The notes under the pieces: generated by a model | Told to the model about the DNA's origin: nothing | Seen by the model: only the letters and a program-made list of their open reading frames with translations | Database searches by the model: none | NCBI GenBank assembly: GCA_946186205.1 | Contig: CAMHMH010000001.1 | Location: 496,001-560,000 of the forward strand | DNA length: 64,000 nucleotides | Direction of reading: 5' to 3' | DNA from: an uncultured Fretibacterium sp. | GTDB taxonomy: Bacteria > Synergistota > Synergistia > Synergistales > Aminobacteriaceae | In this document: in pieces, positions 52,211-62,156 of the stretch | Layout: every line of letters begins with the position of its first letter | How positions within the stretch are numbered: the first letter of the stretch is position 1 | Made by a program: the position numbers and the translations under genes

Positions 52211-53872
52211 TTAATCATTAAACTGTTTGTATGCAGGGCGCGGAAAATTCACCTTCAGCAATGAACGGAACAAAGGACTCTGCAGCAAATATTCTCCCTG
52301 TTCGAGACGCAATAAAATGTTCCTGTAAGTTTCGGGAATGTGGCTGTAATCTTTTCCGGCTGACTCGATCGCGTTTGTCCTTCCGTAAGCATGAACAGCG
52401 CAGTTCCCCGTAACACGCGCGTTTATTCCGCTCCTGAACTGCTCCGCTCCGAACATTATCACACCTAATGACCTTCCGCGCTCCGTAACGTCAAGAATCT
52501 CACGCAGAACAGGCGAGCTTTTCGGCGCATCTTTCGAGGCGTATTTGTTAAGCTCGTCAATGAACACTATGATTCTTGAGGGGGGATTCACTCCTTCATA
52601 TTCTCCGAGTTTCAGACGGTATATAGCTCTCAGTGCGTCGCCGAATACAAACGCTTGCTTGTCCTCTGAGAGTTTCGCGATGTCTATCACTTTCACGTCG
52701 CCCGGCTTGATGTTCTTCATCTCATCTGCGAGTCTGCATTCATGATTTTCACTCACTGCCCTTTGCGCGAACATGTCATCATTCTTCACGGACTTGTTGA
52801 GAATGCGCTTGAACTTCCGCCAGCTTTGCACCGTAATTTCTCCTGCTGATGATGATTTGCCCTGCGACTTTTGCGAGAACGTATGCACCTTTTCGATGAG
52901 CTGAGTCCACGTCATGACCTGCTTATTTCCGAAATCAGAGTCAGAGTCATCAATTATCTTTGTGATTATCGACTCCATCGTCTGCAAAGGGTCATCAATG
53001 TCAGCAAACAGCATCTCCAGACTCTCGCGGTCATGCTCGTAGCAGTATTTGTACTTCATGAGTCTTCCGGCTTGTATATATTCGTCAATGTCATCCTGTG
53101 CTATGTATGTGCTTCTTCCTGAATGCGAGTAAGGGATGTAGTATTTCACGTTCCTGAATGGTGCCGCGCTCAGTCCCAAATCTTTGTAGCGTTTCCGTTC
53201 CGACTCACTGAGTCCGCCGGGAATATGAATCGCTGTAAGGTCTCTTCCCTTCACGTTGAAGATAACGAATGCTGTAGAGTCGTCCTTCATGGCCGCGTAA
53301 TATTCCTGAATCGATTTCAGCAGGAACATAGCGTATGACGTTTTAGCCGCAAGACCTGAGATTCCCGAAATATTCAGGTGCGCTCCTTCAGGGCCTAAGA
53401 GAAATTTTGCGTTCATCTTCACGGGCAGCGTAACTTCGTCGGGCGTTCCCTCGTACATTCTCAGAGATCCGCAGACAATGGGATTCTGAACTTCAGCGAG
53501 TCCCAATGCGTATATTATTTCGTCAGGCGATGCAAGATAGACGGGCGAGTCATTCCTCACAGGGGTATAAATATTTTTCGTGTTGAATGCTACGGAGGCT
53601 TCAGCGTAATTCATTCCGACTCGTAAAGTTGGTGACTCGATCTCAGTGTCTCCGAAATCATTTGAGATATAGCCGGAAAGAAAGCTCTGCGCGTCCGTAA
53701 TGTGTGAAATATTTCTGACAGTGCCGAAAGTAAACGAGCCGTCAATATGTTCAGCCTTCACGATGTCGAATGCACCGAGCCGGAAATCTGAGTCAGTCCA
53801 GAACGTAAATTTGTCCATTGTCGTCGGGTATTTCTCTGTCGCTGAGACTCTGCCGATGATTTTATCCCGCAA
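52211..53872 (-). CDS. HerA-type ATPase (DUF87 family)
   Basis: 553 residues. An N-terminal beta-rich HAS-barrel-like part (about 1-110) is followed by a RecA-like motor. The P-loop is the variant SGISGLAAKTSY (about 183), lacking the usual GKS/T but keeping Lys-Thr; Walker B is RIIVFIDELNKYA (about 432); the Arg-finger region is near TERGRSLGVIMFGAEQFRSG. HerA hexamers pump DNA and feed it to NurA. Located 18 bases after the NurA-like gene. Confidence 0.85.
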   Translation of the reverse strand: MRDKIIGRVSATEKYPTTMDKFTFWTDSDFRLGAFDIVKAEHIDGSFTFGTVRNISHITDAQSFLSGYISNDFGDTEIESPTLRVGMNYAEASVAFNTKNIYTPVRNDSPVYLASPDEIIYALGLAEVQNPIVCGSLRMYEGTPDEVTLPVKMNAKFLLGPEGAHLNISGISGLAAKTSYAMFLLKSIQEYYAAMKDDSTAFVIFNVKGRDLTAIHIPGGLSESERKRYKDLGLSAAPFRNVKYYIPYSHSGRSTYIAQDDIDEYIQAGRLMKYKYCYEHDRESLEMLFADIDDPLQTMESIITKIIDDSDSDFGNKQVMTWTQLIEKVHTFSQKSQGKSSSAGEITVQSWRKFKRILNKSVKNDDMFAQRAVSENHECRLADEMKNIKPGDVKVIDIAKLSEDKQAFVFGDALRAIYRLKLGEYEGVNPPSRIIVFIDELNKYASKDAPKSSPVLREILDVTERGRSLGVIMFGAEQFRSGINARVTGNCAVHAYGRTNAIESAGKDYSHIPETYRNILLRLEQGEYLLQSPLFRSLLKVNFPRPAYKQFND

Positions 53873-53890
53873 TTATATTCACTCCCATTT

Positions 53891-55000
53891 TCAGAACAGA
53901 TGCAGGAAACTTTCTGCGCTGATGTATTTTGACTGTATATATTTCTCCGTCAAGTAAACCGGGTAAATGTGGCTCATCCATCTTGAGTCATTTCCGTAAC
54001 AGACCGGGGTTCGTTCATTGATTATGTATGCGCTGAGTGTGTCAATTTCTGTGCTGTCGATTCTCTGGTTGTCGCGTTCGGATTGGGTAGTAAGAATCTT
54101 TTCGGCCTTGATGATTCCGCTGAAGACTGACTGAGACTCTGCTCTTTCACGCAGCCTTATGTACCACACAGCAAAGAGGGCATCACCGAAAATTTCCGGC
54201 CTGCTGTAAATCACCGCGTGTGTTCTGTGATACGCAGGAAGAGCGGCTATATATTCGGGGTCAATTTTTCCGTAACGGTTTGCGCATGACTGAGGATTGA
54301 AAGTTTTCGACAGGCCGACAACCCATCTGTAATTAGCGGGCGGCAATTGTGATTTCTTTCTGTACTCTAATGATCCGTCCTTGATGAGATAATTTCTGTA
54401 GTTCAGTTTCTTGATGAGCGACTCTGTGATTTCCTTCTCATTCTGAATCATTCTGTCTTGTATTGCGGCTGTAGCTTTGTCCTCGTAGGTCTCAGAATTT
54501 TTTGACGCTGAATAAGTTATGACCGCTGAAATTTCGAGTCCTCTGCGAATCATTTCGGGAGTCCCTGAAAGTTTGCTTGCCATTGCGGGGAAAAATCCGG
54601 GCTTGCCGTCTGGGTCAGAAATATCCGGGACTGCTATAACGATTTCGCGCCGTGAGATTTCGGGGATTAGTTTTCGGCTGACTCTCCTGCAAGCACCTGC
54701 TGAGATCTGCCCGGCGATTATGGGATAAATTGTATTGTTGTAGGAAATTTCCCCGGCCTTGAAGACTCGCCTTGAGCCGTCAAGAAAGTATGTCAGAATC
54801 GATTCGCCTGATGATAATTGCCTGCTCCTCTGCTGAAGGTCAATATATTTTTCCGTGTGTGATGACTCTGCTGAATGCCCGAAAAATGACGGTGATATTT
54901 CTTCCTCGTGAGGCTGTGAATCATCGAGGCAAAATTTTCCCGCCCCGAAATTTTTCCCGAACGTCTCAAGCGCAATAATATCGGTCAGTTTCTCGTGCAT
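53891..55000 (-). CDS. NurA-like nuclease
   Basis: 369 residues with NurA-type landmarks: YFLDGSRRVFK (motif I Asp, about 88), LIKDGSLEYRK (second Asp, about 206), VVGLSKTF (Lys) and a late HIYPVYLTEKYIQ (His). It is the usual partner of HerA in archaeal and bacterial DNA end processing. It is first in the operon, with an extended -10 promoter at 55036-55044. Identification is by motif order; overall similarity is low, so I keep moderate confidence. Confidence 0.72.
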   Translation of the reverse strand: MHEKLTDIIALETFGKNFGAGKFCLDDSQPHEEEISPSFFGHSAESSHTEKYIDLQQRSRQLSSGESILTYFLDGSRRVFKAGEISYNNTIYPIIAGQISAGACRRVSRKLIPEISRREIVIAVPDISDPDGKPGFFPAMASKLSGTPEMIRRGLEISAVITYSASKNSETYEDKATAAIQDRMIQNEKEITESLIKKLNYRNYLIKDGSLEYRKKSQLPPANYRWVVGLSKTFNPQSCANRYGKIDPEYIAALPAYHRTHAVIYSRPEIFGDALFAVWYIRLRERAESQSVFSGIIKAEKILTTQSERDNQRIDSTEIDTLSAYIINERTPVCYGNDSRWMSHIYPVYLTEKYIQSKYISAESFLHLF

Positions 55001-55035
55001 GTATGAATTTCTGCTTTCTTGTGGAATTTGAGCGG

Positions 55036-55044
55036 ATTATAGCA
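55036..55044 (-). promoter_or_regulatory. Extended -10 promoter of the NurA-HerA-GHKL-rSAM operon
   Basis: Minus strand TGCTATAAT, 36 bases before the NurA-like ATG. Confidence 0.65.
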
Positions 55045-55079
55045 TAGAAGCTCATTCCGATCGCAGAGGGCTCAAGCAC

Positions 55080-55106
55080 AAAAAAAGAGAGGCCGTTATA
55101 GCCTCC
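55080..55106 (-). terminator. Terminator after clpB
   Basis: GAGGC and GCCTC arms around a seven-base loop; on the minus strand seven T follow. Confidence 0.85.
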
Positions 55107-55125
55107 CTGTTTCAGTGTGAAGTGA

Positions 55126-57738
55126 TTAGATGAATGAGAATACGAGATTGCCTGACTTCACGTTAACGTTTACGATTGTTTTCTCCTTGATGCCTCCGCC
55201 GATCATAGCGCGAGCAAGTTTCGTCTCTACGTTGTGCGTAATGTATCTCTTCAGCGGCCTAGCTCCGTAAACAGGATCATACCCGGCCTCCGCAATGAAT
55301 GATATTGCCTCGTCCGAAAATTTCAGCTCTATCTGCCTGTCCGCGAGTCTCTCCTGCAAATGCGCGATGAGAATCTTCACGATCTCTTTCACCTCGGCCA
55401 TGCTAAGAGGCTTGAACAGTACAATATCATCAACGCGGTTCAGGAACTCAGGCCGGAAATGTTCCCTCAATGACTGCATGACTTCAGCGCGTGCGTTCGG
55501 TGTGATTGCTCCGTCATTAATGCCATCGATAAGACTCTGTGATCCTATATTGCTCGTCATGATTATCACGGTGTTCTTGAAGTCAACAACATGGCCGTGC
55601 GAGTCCGTTATTCTCCCGTCATCAAGTACCTGTAACAATATGTTGAAGACATCCGGGTGAGCCTTCTCAATCTCATCAAACAATATCACGCTGTAAGGCC
55701 GTCTTCTTACTGCTTCCGTTAGTTGTCCGCCCTCGTCAAAGCCTATATAGCCGGGAGGAGCTCCGACGAGTCTTGAGACTGAATGCTTCTCCATATACTC
55801 GCTCATATCGATTCGTATCATGTTGTCTTCTGAGTCGAATAATGCCTCCGCTAATGTCCTTGCAAGTTCCGTTTTTCCGACTCCAGTCGGCCCCAAGAAT
55901 ATGAATGATCCTATAGGGCGTTTAGGGTCTTTGATACCGCTTCTTGCTCTCAACACCGCGTCAGCTACGAGACTCACGGCTTCGTCCTGGCCTATTACGC
56001 GCTTGTGAAGTATCTCGTCAAGTTTCAGGAGTTTTTCGCGCTCGCCTTCAAGGAGTCTTGTTACGGGGATTCCTGTCCACCTGCTTACGATGTCTGCAAT
56101 TTCATCATCTGTCACTTCTACACGCAATAGCTTGTTGTCGTCCGAGCCTTTGAGAATGTCAGAGCGTTTTGCTTCCTGGCCTGCTAAGACTCTCTGCAGC
56201 CTCGGCAATTCACTGTTCTGTAACTCAGCTGCTAATTCCCAGTTGCCGTTGCGCTGTGCCTCATCAATCTTTGCTTTTGTCTCTTCTATCTGCCTTCTGA
56301 AGCTCTGTATGTCAGCAATTGCTTTCTTCTCGTTCTCGTATTGAGTCCTGAGAGTATTTTCTTCCGACTCGGCCTCTTGCAGTTCCTTCTGCAAAACTTT
56401 CAGGCGTTCCTTGCTTGCGTCATCCTCTTCATGCTTGAGTGAGACTTCCTCAATCTTGAGCTGCATAACTTTTCGTGCTGCCGCGTCAAGCTCTGAGGGC
56501 TGGGAGTCAATCTCCGTGCGAATCATCGCGCAGGCCTCATCAACGAGATCTATTGCTTTGTCGGGCAAGAAACGATTCGTTATGTACCTGTTCGACAATA
56601 CAGCAGCCGCTACAAGTGCGTTGTCCCGAATCACAACACCGTGATGCACCTGCAATTTCTCACGAATGCCCCTGAGAATCGATATTGTGTCCTCTACTGA
56701 AGGCTGCTCAACGTCAACGGGCTGAAACCTTCTCGCTAATGCCGCGTCTTTCTCGATATACTTTCGGTATTCGTCAGTCGTTGTTGCTCCGATGCAGTGA
56801 AGCTCCCCTCGTGCCAGCATGGGCTTCAGCATATTCCCCGCGTCAACAGCACCTTCAGCGGCACCGGCTCCGACGATCGTATGAAGCTCATCAATGAAGA
56901 GTATTATTCTTCCGTCGCTGCTCTTTATCTCATTGAGGACGGCCTTCAGTCTCTCTTCAAATTCTCCGCGATACTTTGCGCCAGCGATTAACGATCCCAT
57001 ATCGAGCGCAAATACTGTGCGTTCTTTGAGTCCTTCAGGAACATCACCGCGAACGATTCTCTGCGCGAGTCCTTCAACGATTGCTGTCTTGCCTACACCG
57101 GGATCACCGATTAGCACCGGGTTGTTCTTTGTCTTCCGTGAAAGGATTCGAATCACCCGGCGTATTTCGTCGTCGCGTCCTATTACGGGGTCAAGTTTGT
57201 TGTTCTTTGCTGCCTGAACCAAATCGCGCCCGTACTTTTCGAGAGCTTCATACGTTGCTTCAGGGTCTGCGCTCTGGACTCTCTGTGAACCTCTCACAGC
57301 GTTTAATGTCTTGAGGAAGTTTTCTTCATTGAGTCCGAAACGTGAGAAGATTTTTCCGCACGGCGTGTTGTTTCCTTCAGAGAGCATGGCAAGCAATAAA
57401 TGTTCAACGGAAATATATTCATCCTTGAGTGCTTTTGCTCTTTCGTCAGCGCGTGTCAAAAGCCTGTCGAGCCTCTGAGTGAGATAAATTTTTCCCTGCT
57501 CGACTCCTGAGCCTGTAACGCGGGGAAGTTTTGAGAGTTCATCTTCTGCTGCTTTCAAGATTTCGCCGGGGTCAGCATTCATTTTGCGGAGTATCTGCGG
57601 TATCAATCCTTCAGAGTCACGGAGCAATGCGCACAGCAAATGCTCACAGTCCGCCTGCTGATGATTGTATTCTGAAGCTATTGCCTGTGAGGCGGCTAAT
57701 GCTTCCTGACTCTTTCGTGTAAGTTTGTTAATGTCCAT
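55126..57738 (-). CDS. clpB: ATP-dependent disaggregase ClpB
   Basis: 870 residues. N-terminal Clp repeat domain (1-145), first AAA module with [13 protein letters not shown], a coiled-coil M domain (about 405-530), and the second AAA module with [12 protein letters not shown] and [23 protein letters not shown]-type pore/GYVG sequence. It works with DnaK/DnaJ to resolve aggregates. ATG 57738 is preferred over GTG 57750, which would abut its SD. A sigma-70 promoter (TTGCAA-N16-TATAAT) precedes; no CIRCE element is seen. Confidence 0.96.
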   Translation of the reverse strand: MDINKLTRKSQEALAASQAIASEYNHQQADCEHLLCALLRDSEGLIPQILRKMNADPGEILKAAEDELSKLPRVTGSGVEQGKIYLTQRLDRLLTRADERAKALKDEYISVEHLLLAMLSEGNNTPCGKIFSRFGLNEENFLKTLNAVRGSQRVQSADPEATYEALEKYGRDLVQAAKNNKLDPVIGRDDEIRRVIRILSRKTKNNPVLIGDPGVGKTAIVEGLAQRIVRGDVPEGLKERTVFALDMGSLIAGAKYRGEFEERLKAVLNEIKSSDGRIILFIDELHTIVGAGAAEGAVDAGNMLKPMLARGELHCIGATTTDEYRKYIEKDAALARRFQPVDVEQPSVEDTISILRGIREKLQVHHGVVIRDNALVAAAVLSNRYITNRFLPDKAIDLVDEACAMIRTEIDSQPSELDAAARKVMQLKIEEVSLKHEEDDASKERLKVLQKELQEAESEENTLRTQYENEKKAIADIQSFRRQIEETKAKIDEAQRNGNWELAAELQNSELPRLQRVLAGQEAKRSDILKGSDDNKLLRVEVTDDEIADIVSRWTGIPVTRLLEGEREKLLKLDEILHKRVIGQDEAVSLVADAVLRARSGIKDPKRPIGSFIFLGPTGVGKTELARTLAEALFDSEDNMIRIDMSEYMEKHSVSRLVGAPPGYIGFDEGGQLTEAVRRRPYSVILFDEIEKAHPDVFNILLQVLDDGRITDSHGHVVDFKNTVIIMTSNIGSQSLIDGINDGAITPNARAEVMQSLREHFRPEFLNRVDDIVLFKPLSMAEVKEIVKILIAHLQERLADRQIELKFSDEAISFIAEAGYDPVYGARPLKRYITHNVETKLARAMIGGGIKEKTIVNVNVKSGNLVFSFI

Positions 57739-57773
57739 ACGAGAAATCACACCCCTTTAACCAAGTCTGACGA

Positions 57774-57801
57774 ATTATAGCTGACAATTATTTTATTGCA
57801 A
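57774..57801 (-). promoter_or_regulatory. clpB promoter
   Basis: On the minus strand TTGCAA (57801-57796), 16 bases, TATAAT (57779-57774). It lies back to back with the glycyl radical enzyme promoter region. Confidence 0.72.
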
Positions 57802-57857
57802 GAAAAATTTTTGTGATGCTGTAAAATATCATGAACAATCCCCAAGGAGGACATATC

Positions 57858-59906
57858 ATGAGCAAAGCAAAAGATTTTCTGAGGAAGTCTGTTTTGTTTG
57901 CGAAAAGAAAAACGCTCGGCACACTCTTAAAATTTCCGTTTATCGTAAACTCTAAGGCATTTCAGAATCACAAGGCCTCGTCATATTTCAAGAACGTAAA
58001 CCATCACCCAGACTCTTATCATGAAACTTCAGGCGAAAAAAGAATAGCTTACTTTCACGGCTCAAAGTCAGAACAGATTGCCGATATGCTTTCGATGATT
58101 CGCATACGAATTGAACCCGGCAAAAAGTTTCAGTGCTGGATTGACGAAGGACTCTATACTCCCTCAATCAACAGCATGATAGGAAATCTCTCGCCGAATT
58201 ATGAGCTTGTAATCGCAAATTCACTTCACGGACTCATATCACGCTATGAGGCTATGAACAACACCGTCGCAAGAAACAATGTAACAATCCTCCGGGCCGT
58301 TTGCAGTTACGCTGACAGGATAGCAGATGAGCTTGACTCTTCCGGACTGACTCAAAGCGCGGAAATTTTCAGGAACATGAAAGACAGCCCCGCGAAAAAT
58401 TTTGAGGAGGCATTGCAGAGAATATTATTATGGTCGTCAATATTCTGGCAGTCTCATCACAGGCTCGTGGGACTCGGAAGGCTCGACAAGATTCTCTCAC
58501 CGTTCATTGAGCCGGGAAAATCTCAGGAGAGAATCGAATTGATTCACGGTTTCTGCGAGGCTCTTCACAGGCATTACGGCTTCAAGAGCAACGGAATCGC
58601 AAAAGGTGATACAGGACAGATAATCATACTCGGAGGCGTTGAGTCTGACGGGAAATATTTTGCCAACGATCTGACTTATGACTTCATCAACGCATTCATT
58701 CAGCGCGGAGTCCCTGACCCTAAACTGCTTCTCAGAGTCTCGGCGAATATGCCCGGTGAAATTCTGCGTCTTGCTGTCGACTGCATAGCTTCGGGAATCG
58801 GCTGCCCTCTTCTTTGTGATGATGATGTTGTTGTTCCTGCGCTTGAGGATTTCGGATATTCACATGATGACGCATGCAACTATGTTGTCTCGGCGTGCTG
58901 GGAGCCTTTAGCTTACGGGAAATCGCTCGAACAGAACAATATCGGCAGCATAAATTTCGCGCAGGTTATAGCAGACGTTTACAGGGACAAAAATTTTGCC
59001 TCGCTGAAAGATTTTGACTCGCTCGTTGAAATGTACAAGTCAAAACTGAAGCTGCATATTCTGAAAGTGCTTCACGGACTCAACGCTGTACGATGGGAAG
59101 AAGAGCCGCTGTTTTCGCTTTTCACTGAAGGCTGCATTGAGTCGGGAAAAGATATGTCCCAGGGCGGAGCGGTCTACAATGATTACGGCGTTACGGCTGT
59201 CGGCATGTCAAACACTGTAAACTCTTTGCTGAATATCAAGTTTACAATCTTTGAGGACAGGAAATTTACTGCGGAAGCTCTCAGAGATGCAGCAATCAAT
59301 AATTACCCTGATGAAAGCATACGCGCATTTCTTGACGGCCATAAATATTTCGGCCGCGATGAAGATGATGTAATATCGCTGACGAATGAAATCACGGGCT
59401 TCACAGCTGGTCTTGTTGAAGGTTACCGCAATCCTTTCGGGGGCAGAGTGAAATTCGGACTCAGTTCACCGAACTACATCGAGGCAGGAAGATTCACGCC
59501 CGCGACTCTTGACGGAAGGAAATCCGGCGAGCCTCTCGGAGTCCATATCTCAAACCCGAAAGGAGTCCCATATACTGAGCTTGTGATGTTCGCTTCAAGC
59601 CTCAAATATTCGGGAGTAAGGAGCAACGGTAATGTGCTGGATTATTTTGTGTCGCCCGCAATACTTCATGATGAGCGCGAAAAGTTTTACGACTTCACAA
59701 AGTCAGCAGTGAAAGCCGGGTTCTTCCAGATGCAAATGAACGTTGTAGACAGTGCGAAACTCATTGACGCGAAGAAACATCCCGGGAAATATCCTGACTT
59801 GATAGTACGTGTGTGGGGCTTCAGCGCATATTTTGACGAGCTTCCGGAAGAGTACAAAGATGTCCTAATAGAGCGCGCATTGTCAGCAGAAAGCAAATCA
59901 GCATAG
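57858..59906 (+). CDS. Glycyl radical enzyme (pyruvate formate-lyase-like), unknown substrate
   Basis: 682 residues. The active-site Cys is in VVSACWEPLAYGKS (about 362) and the C-terminal glycyl loop reads RVWGFSAYFDELP (about 654). In known families the residue before the radical Gly is small (Ser, Ala, Thr); here it is Trp. The protein is shorter than most relatives (about 780 residues) and begins with a basic stretch. Start ATG 57858 has AAGGAGG seven bases upstream; the frame from 57831 overlaps the promoter. The activase follows after six bases. Flippase and MATE genes follow, not a microcompartment or choline/glycerol locus, so the substrate is open. Confidence 0.85.
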   Translation: MSKAKDFLRKSVLFAKRKTLGTLLKFPFIVNSKAFQNHKASSYFKNVNHHPDSYHETSGEKRIAYFHGSKSEQIADMLSMIRIRIEPGKKFQCWIDEGLYTPSINSMIGNLSPNYELVIANSLHGLISRYEAMNNTVARNNVTILRAVCSYADRIADELDSSGLTQSAEIFRNMKDSPAKNFEEALQRILLWSSIFWQSHHRLVGLGRLDKILSPFIEPGKSQERIELIHGFCEALHRHYGFKSNGIAKGDTGQIIILGGVESDGKYFANDLTYDFINAFIQRGVPDPKLLLRVSANMPGEILRLAVDCIASGIGCPLLCDDDVVVPALEDFGYSHDDACNYVVSACWEPLAYGKSLEQNNIGSINFAQVIADVYRDKNFASLKDFDSLVEMYKSKLKLHILKVLHGLNAVRWEEEPLFSLFTEGCIESGKDMSQGGAVYNDYGVTAVGMSNTVNSLLNIKFTIFEDRKFTAEALRDAAINNYPDESIRAFLDGHKYFGRDEDDVISLTNEITGFTAGLVEGYRNPFGGRVKFGLSSPNYIEAGRFTPATLDGRKSGEPLGVHISNPKGVPYTELVMFASSLKYSGVRSNGNVLDYFVSPAILHDEREKFYDFTKSAVKAGFFQMQMNVVDSAKLIDAKKHPGKYPDLIVRVWGFSAYFDELPEEYKDVLIERALSAESKSA

Positions 59907-59912
59907 ACTCAA

Positions 59913-60659
59913 ATGGCTGGAGAAAATATATTCCTGACGAACATACAGAGATTTTCACTTCACGACGGCCCCGGCATAAGGACGACAGTTTTTCTCAAAG
60001 GCTGTCCGCTTCATTGCCCCTGGTGCAGCAATCCCGAAAATGTTTACGGCAATGACGGGAAATATTGCACGCCCGAAAAATTACTGCGTGAGATTCTGAG
60101 GGACAAAATATTTTATGACGGTGATATTCGCGGCGGCGTAACCTTCTCCGGGGGCGAGCCTCTTTTGCAGATTGACTCGCTTGTTCCTGTTCTTGAGGCT
60201 CTGAAGTCTGAGAATGTTCACACGTCTGTCGAGACCTGCCTTTATGTCTCACGGAAAAATCTTGATACGGCCATGAAGTATATTGACCTGTTTCACGCCG
60301 ACATGAAGATCATGAATGCTGAGGGGGCTTTGAGGATTCTCGGAGGTGATTACGGTCTTTATCTCAGGAATCTTGACGCGCTGATGAGTGCAAGAAATGA
60401 TGTGATTGTGAGGATACCTGTTATCGGAGGATATACGGACAGCGCAGAGAATATTGAGTCCGTCAAAAAAATTCTCGCGCAATACGCCGGAAGCATTCAG
60501 CGTGTGGATCTCATCAAGGGGCATAACTTGGGAGCGTCAAAATACAGGAAGCTCGGACTTGATGAGCCATGCTGCATGGGAGTCAGCGATGAATTAATGC
60601 TGAAGTATGAGCGTGATATTTCGGGATTAGGTTTGACGGCAGAAATTTGCAGGATATGA
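59913..60659 (+). CDS. Glycyl radical enzyme activating protein (radical SAM)
   Basis: 248 residues. It generates the glycyl radical on the upstream enzyme using SAM. The cluster motif is KGCPLHCPWCSNPE (CxxxCxxC), with VTFSGGEPLLQ. Only one Fe-S motif is present; the ferredoxin-like insert of longer activases is absent. The SD is poor, pointing to translational coupling with the enzyme gene. Confidence 0.92.
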   Translation: MAGENIFLTNIQRFSLHDGPGIRTTVFLKGCPLHCPWCSNPENVYGNDGKYCTPEKLLREILRDKIFYDGDIRGGVTFSGGEPLLQIDSLVPVLEALKSENVHTSVETCLYVSRKNLDTAMKYIDLFHADMKIMNAEGALRILGGDYGLYLRNLDALMSARNDVIVRIPVIGGYTDSAENIESVKKILAQYAGSIQRVDLIKGHNLGASKYRKLGLDEPCCMGVSDELMLKYERDISGLGLTAEICRI

Positions 60660-60690
60660 GAATAACTATTCAGGAGGAAAAATCTGCTTA

Positions 60691-62151
60691 ATGGCAAAGA
60701 GTATCAAGAGGAATTATTTCTACAATACAGTGTACAGCATACTTACAGTGATTACCCCGCTGATAACTGCGCCGTACACTTCACGGGTGCTTGAGGCTGA
60801 CGGGATAGGAGCTATGAGCTTTGCGCTTTCTATTGTAACGTACTTTACATTGTTCGGCAGTTTGGGCACATGGAGCTACGGCAGCCGCGAGATCGCATAC
60901 GTTCGTGATGACCTTGAAAAGCGCAGCATTGTTTTCTGGGAAGTTGTTTTGTTCCGGGTAATCAGTACATTCATAGTGCTTGCTGTATATCTTGCCGCTG
61001 TTTATTTCTATGCGAAGTCCTACCGTATATTATTCTTCATTTTTGCGCTGAACATTCTCACTATTGCTTGCGATGTTACGTGGTTTTTTTTCGGGCTTGA
61101 AGAGTTTGGCAAAATAGTTTTCAGGAATATCATAATCCGGATAATTGATATTGCCTTTGTGTTTGCGTTCATAAAATCAAAGTCAGACCTTCCGCTTCAT
61201 GCTTTCGGTAGTGTTTTCTTCAATGTAGCCGGAACTGTTGTCATGTGGAAATACCTTCCTGCTTACATAAAGAAGCCCGATTTCAAATCACTTCACCCGT
61301 TCCGAAACATCAAGACTATATTCTCGTTATTTATCCCCGGGCTTGCGGTACAAGTCTATACAGTCTTAGACAAAACGATGATAGGGATTTTCACTGAAGG
61401 CACATTTGAGAATGGCTATTACGAGCAGGCACTGAAAATTTCAAAGATAGTGCTTGCGCTTGTAACATCTCTTGCGGGCGTGATGGTTCCGAGAATAGGT
61501 TACCTTTTCGCAAAGGGAGACCGTGAACAAGTCAGCTTCTTGATGTACAGGAGCTATAAATTTGTTCTTTGTGTCAGCGTTGCGCTTTGCTTTGGGCTTG
61601 TCGGAATATCGGACAATTTTGTGCCGTGGTTCTTCGGGCCGGGCTATGAGAAAGTTGCCGGGCTTCTCAAAGTTTCCAGCTTCTTAATAGTGGCAATAGG
61701 ACTCAATAATGCTACGGGCATTCAGTATTTCATTCCCACGAAACGGCAGAACCTTTTCACTTACTCAGTAGTAATCGGAGCGGCAGCAAACTTCACAATG
61801 AACATAATACTCATCAGAATGTACCAGTCATACGGGGCAATTATCGCGTCAGTTGCAGCTGAGACATTAATAGCAGCTATAGAGTTTTATTTTGTACGCA
61901 AAGAGATCAGCACGGGGCGCGTAATACTTTCAGGCACAAATTACTACATAGCCGGCGGAGTTATGCTCGCGGTATTGTTCTTCATGGGAAGCAGATTGAC
62001 TCCTTCTCCTGTTCACACATTCACGATGATCTTCACGGGGGCGGCAGTGTACGTGTCATTGCTTTTCATTCTGAGGGATAAATTCTTCCTCGAATATTCC
62101 GCAAAGCCTTTAGAGTTCCTCAAGAGAAAGTTTGCGAAACGTAAGGGATAA
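60691..62151 (+). CDS. Oligosaccharide flippase family protein (Wzx-like)
   Basis: 486 residues, about 12-14 hydrophobic helices. The N-terminus (NYFYNTVYSILTVITPLITA-type, PYTSRVLEADGIG) is typical of polysaccharide exporters of the PST/MOP superfamily. It would flip a lipid-linked glycan across the inner membrane. AGGAGG is 14 bases before the ATG. No glycosyltransferase is adjacent, so it stands apart from a normal O-antigen cluster. Confidence 0.9.
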   Translation: MAKSIKRNYFYNTVYSILTVITPLITAPYTSRVLEADGIGAMSFALSIVTYFTLFGSLGTWSYGSREIAYVRDDLEKRSIVFWEVVLFRVISTFIVLAVYLAAVYFYAKSYRILFFIFALNILTIACDVTWFFFGLEEFGKIVFRNIIIRIIDIAFVFAFIKSKSDLPLHAFGSVFFNVAGTVVMWKYLPAYIKKPDFKSLHPFRNIKTIFSLFIPGLAVQVYTVLDKTMIGIFTEGTFENGYYEQALKISKIVLALVTSLAGVMVPRIGYLFAKGDREQVSFLMYRSYKFVLCVSVALCFGLVGISDNFVPWFFGPGYEKVAGLLKVSSFLIVAIGLNNATGIQYFIPTKRQNLFTYSVVIGAAANFTMNIILIRMYQSYGAIIASVAAETLIAAIEFYFVRKEISTGRVILSGTNYYIAGGVMLAVLFFMGSRLTPSPVHTFTMIFTGAAVYVSLLFILRDKFFLEYSAKPLEFLKRKFAKRKG

Positions 62152-62156
62152 TCTTC

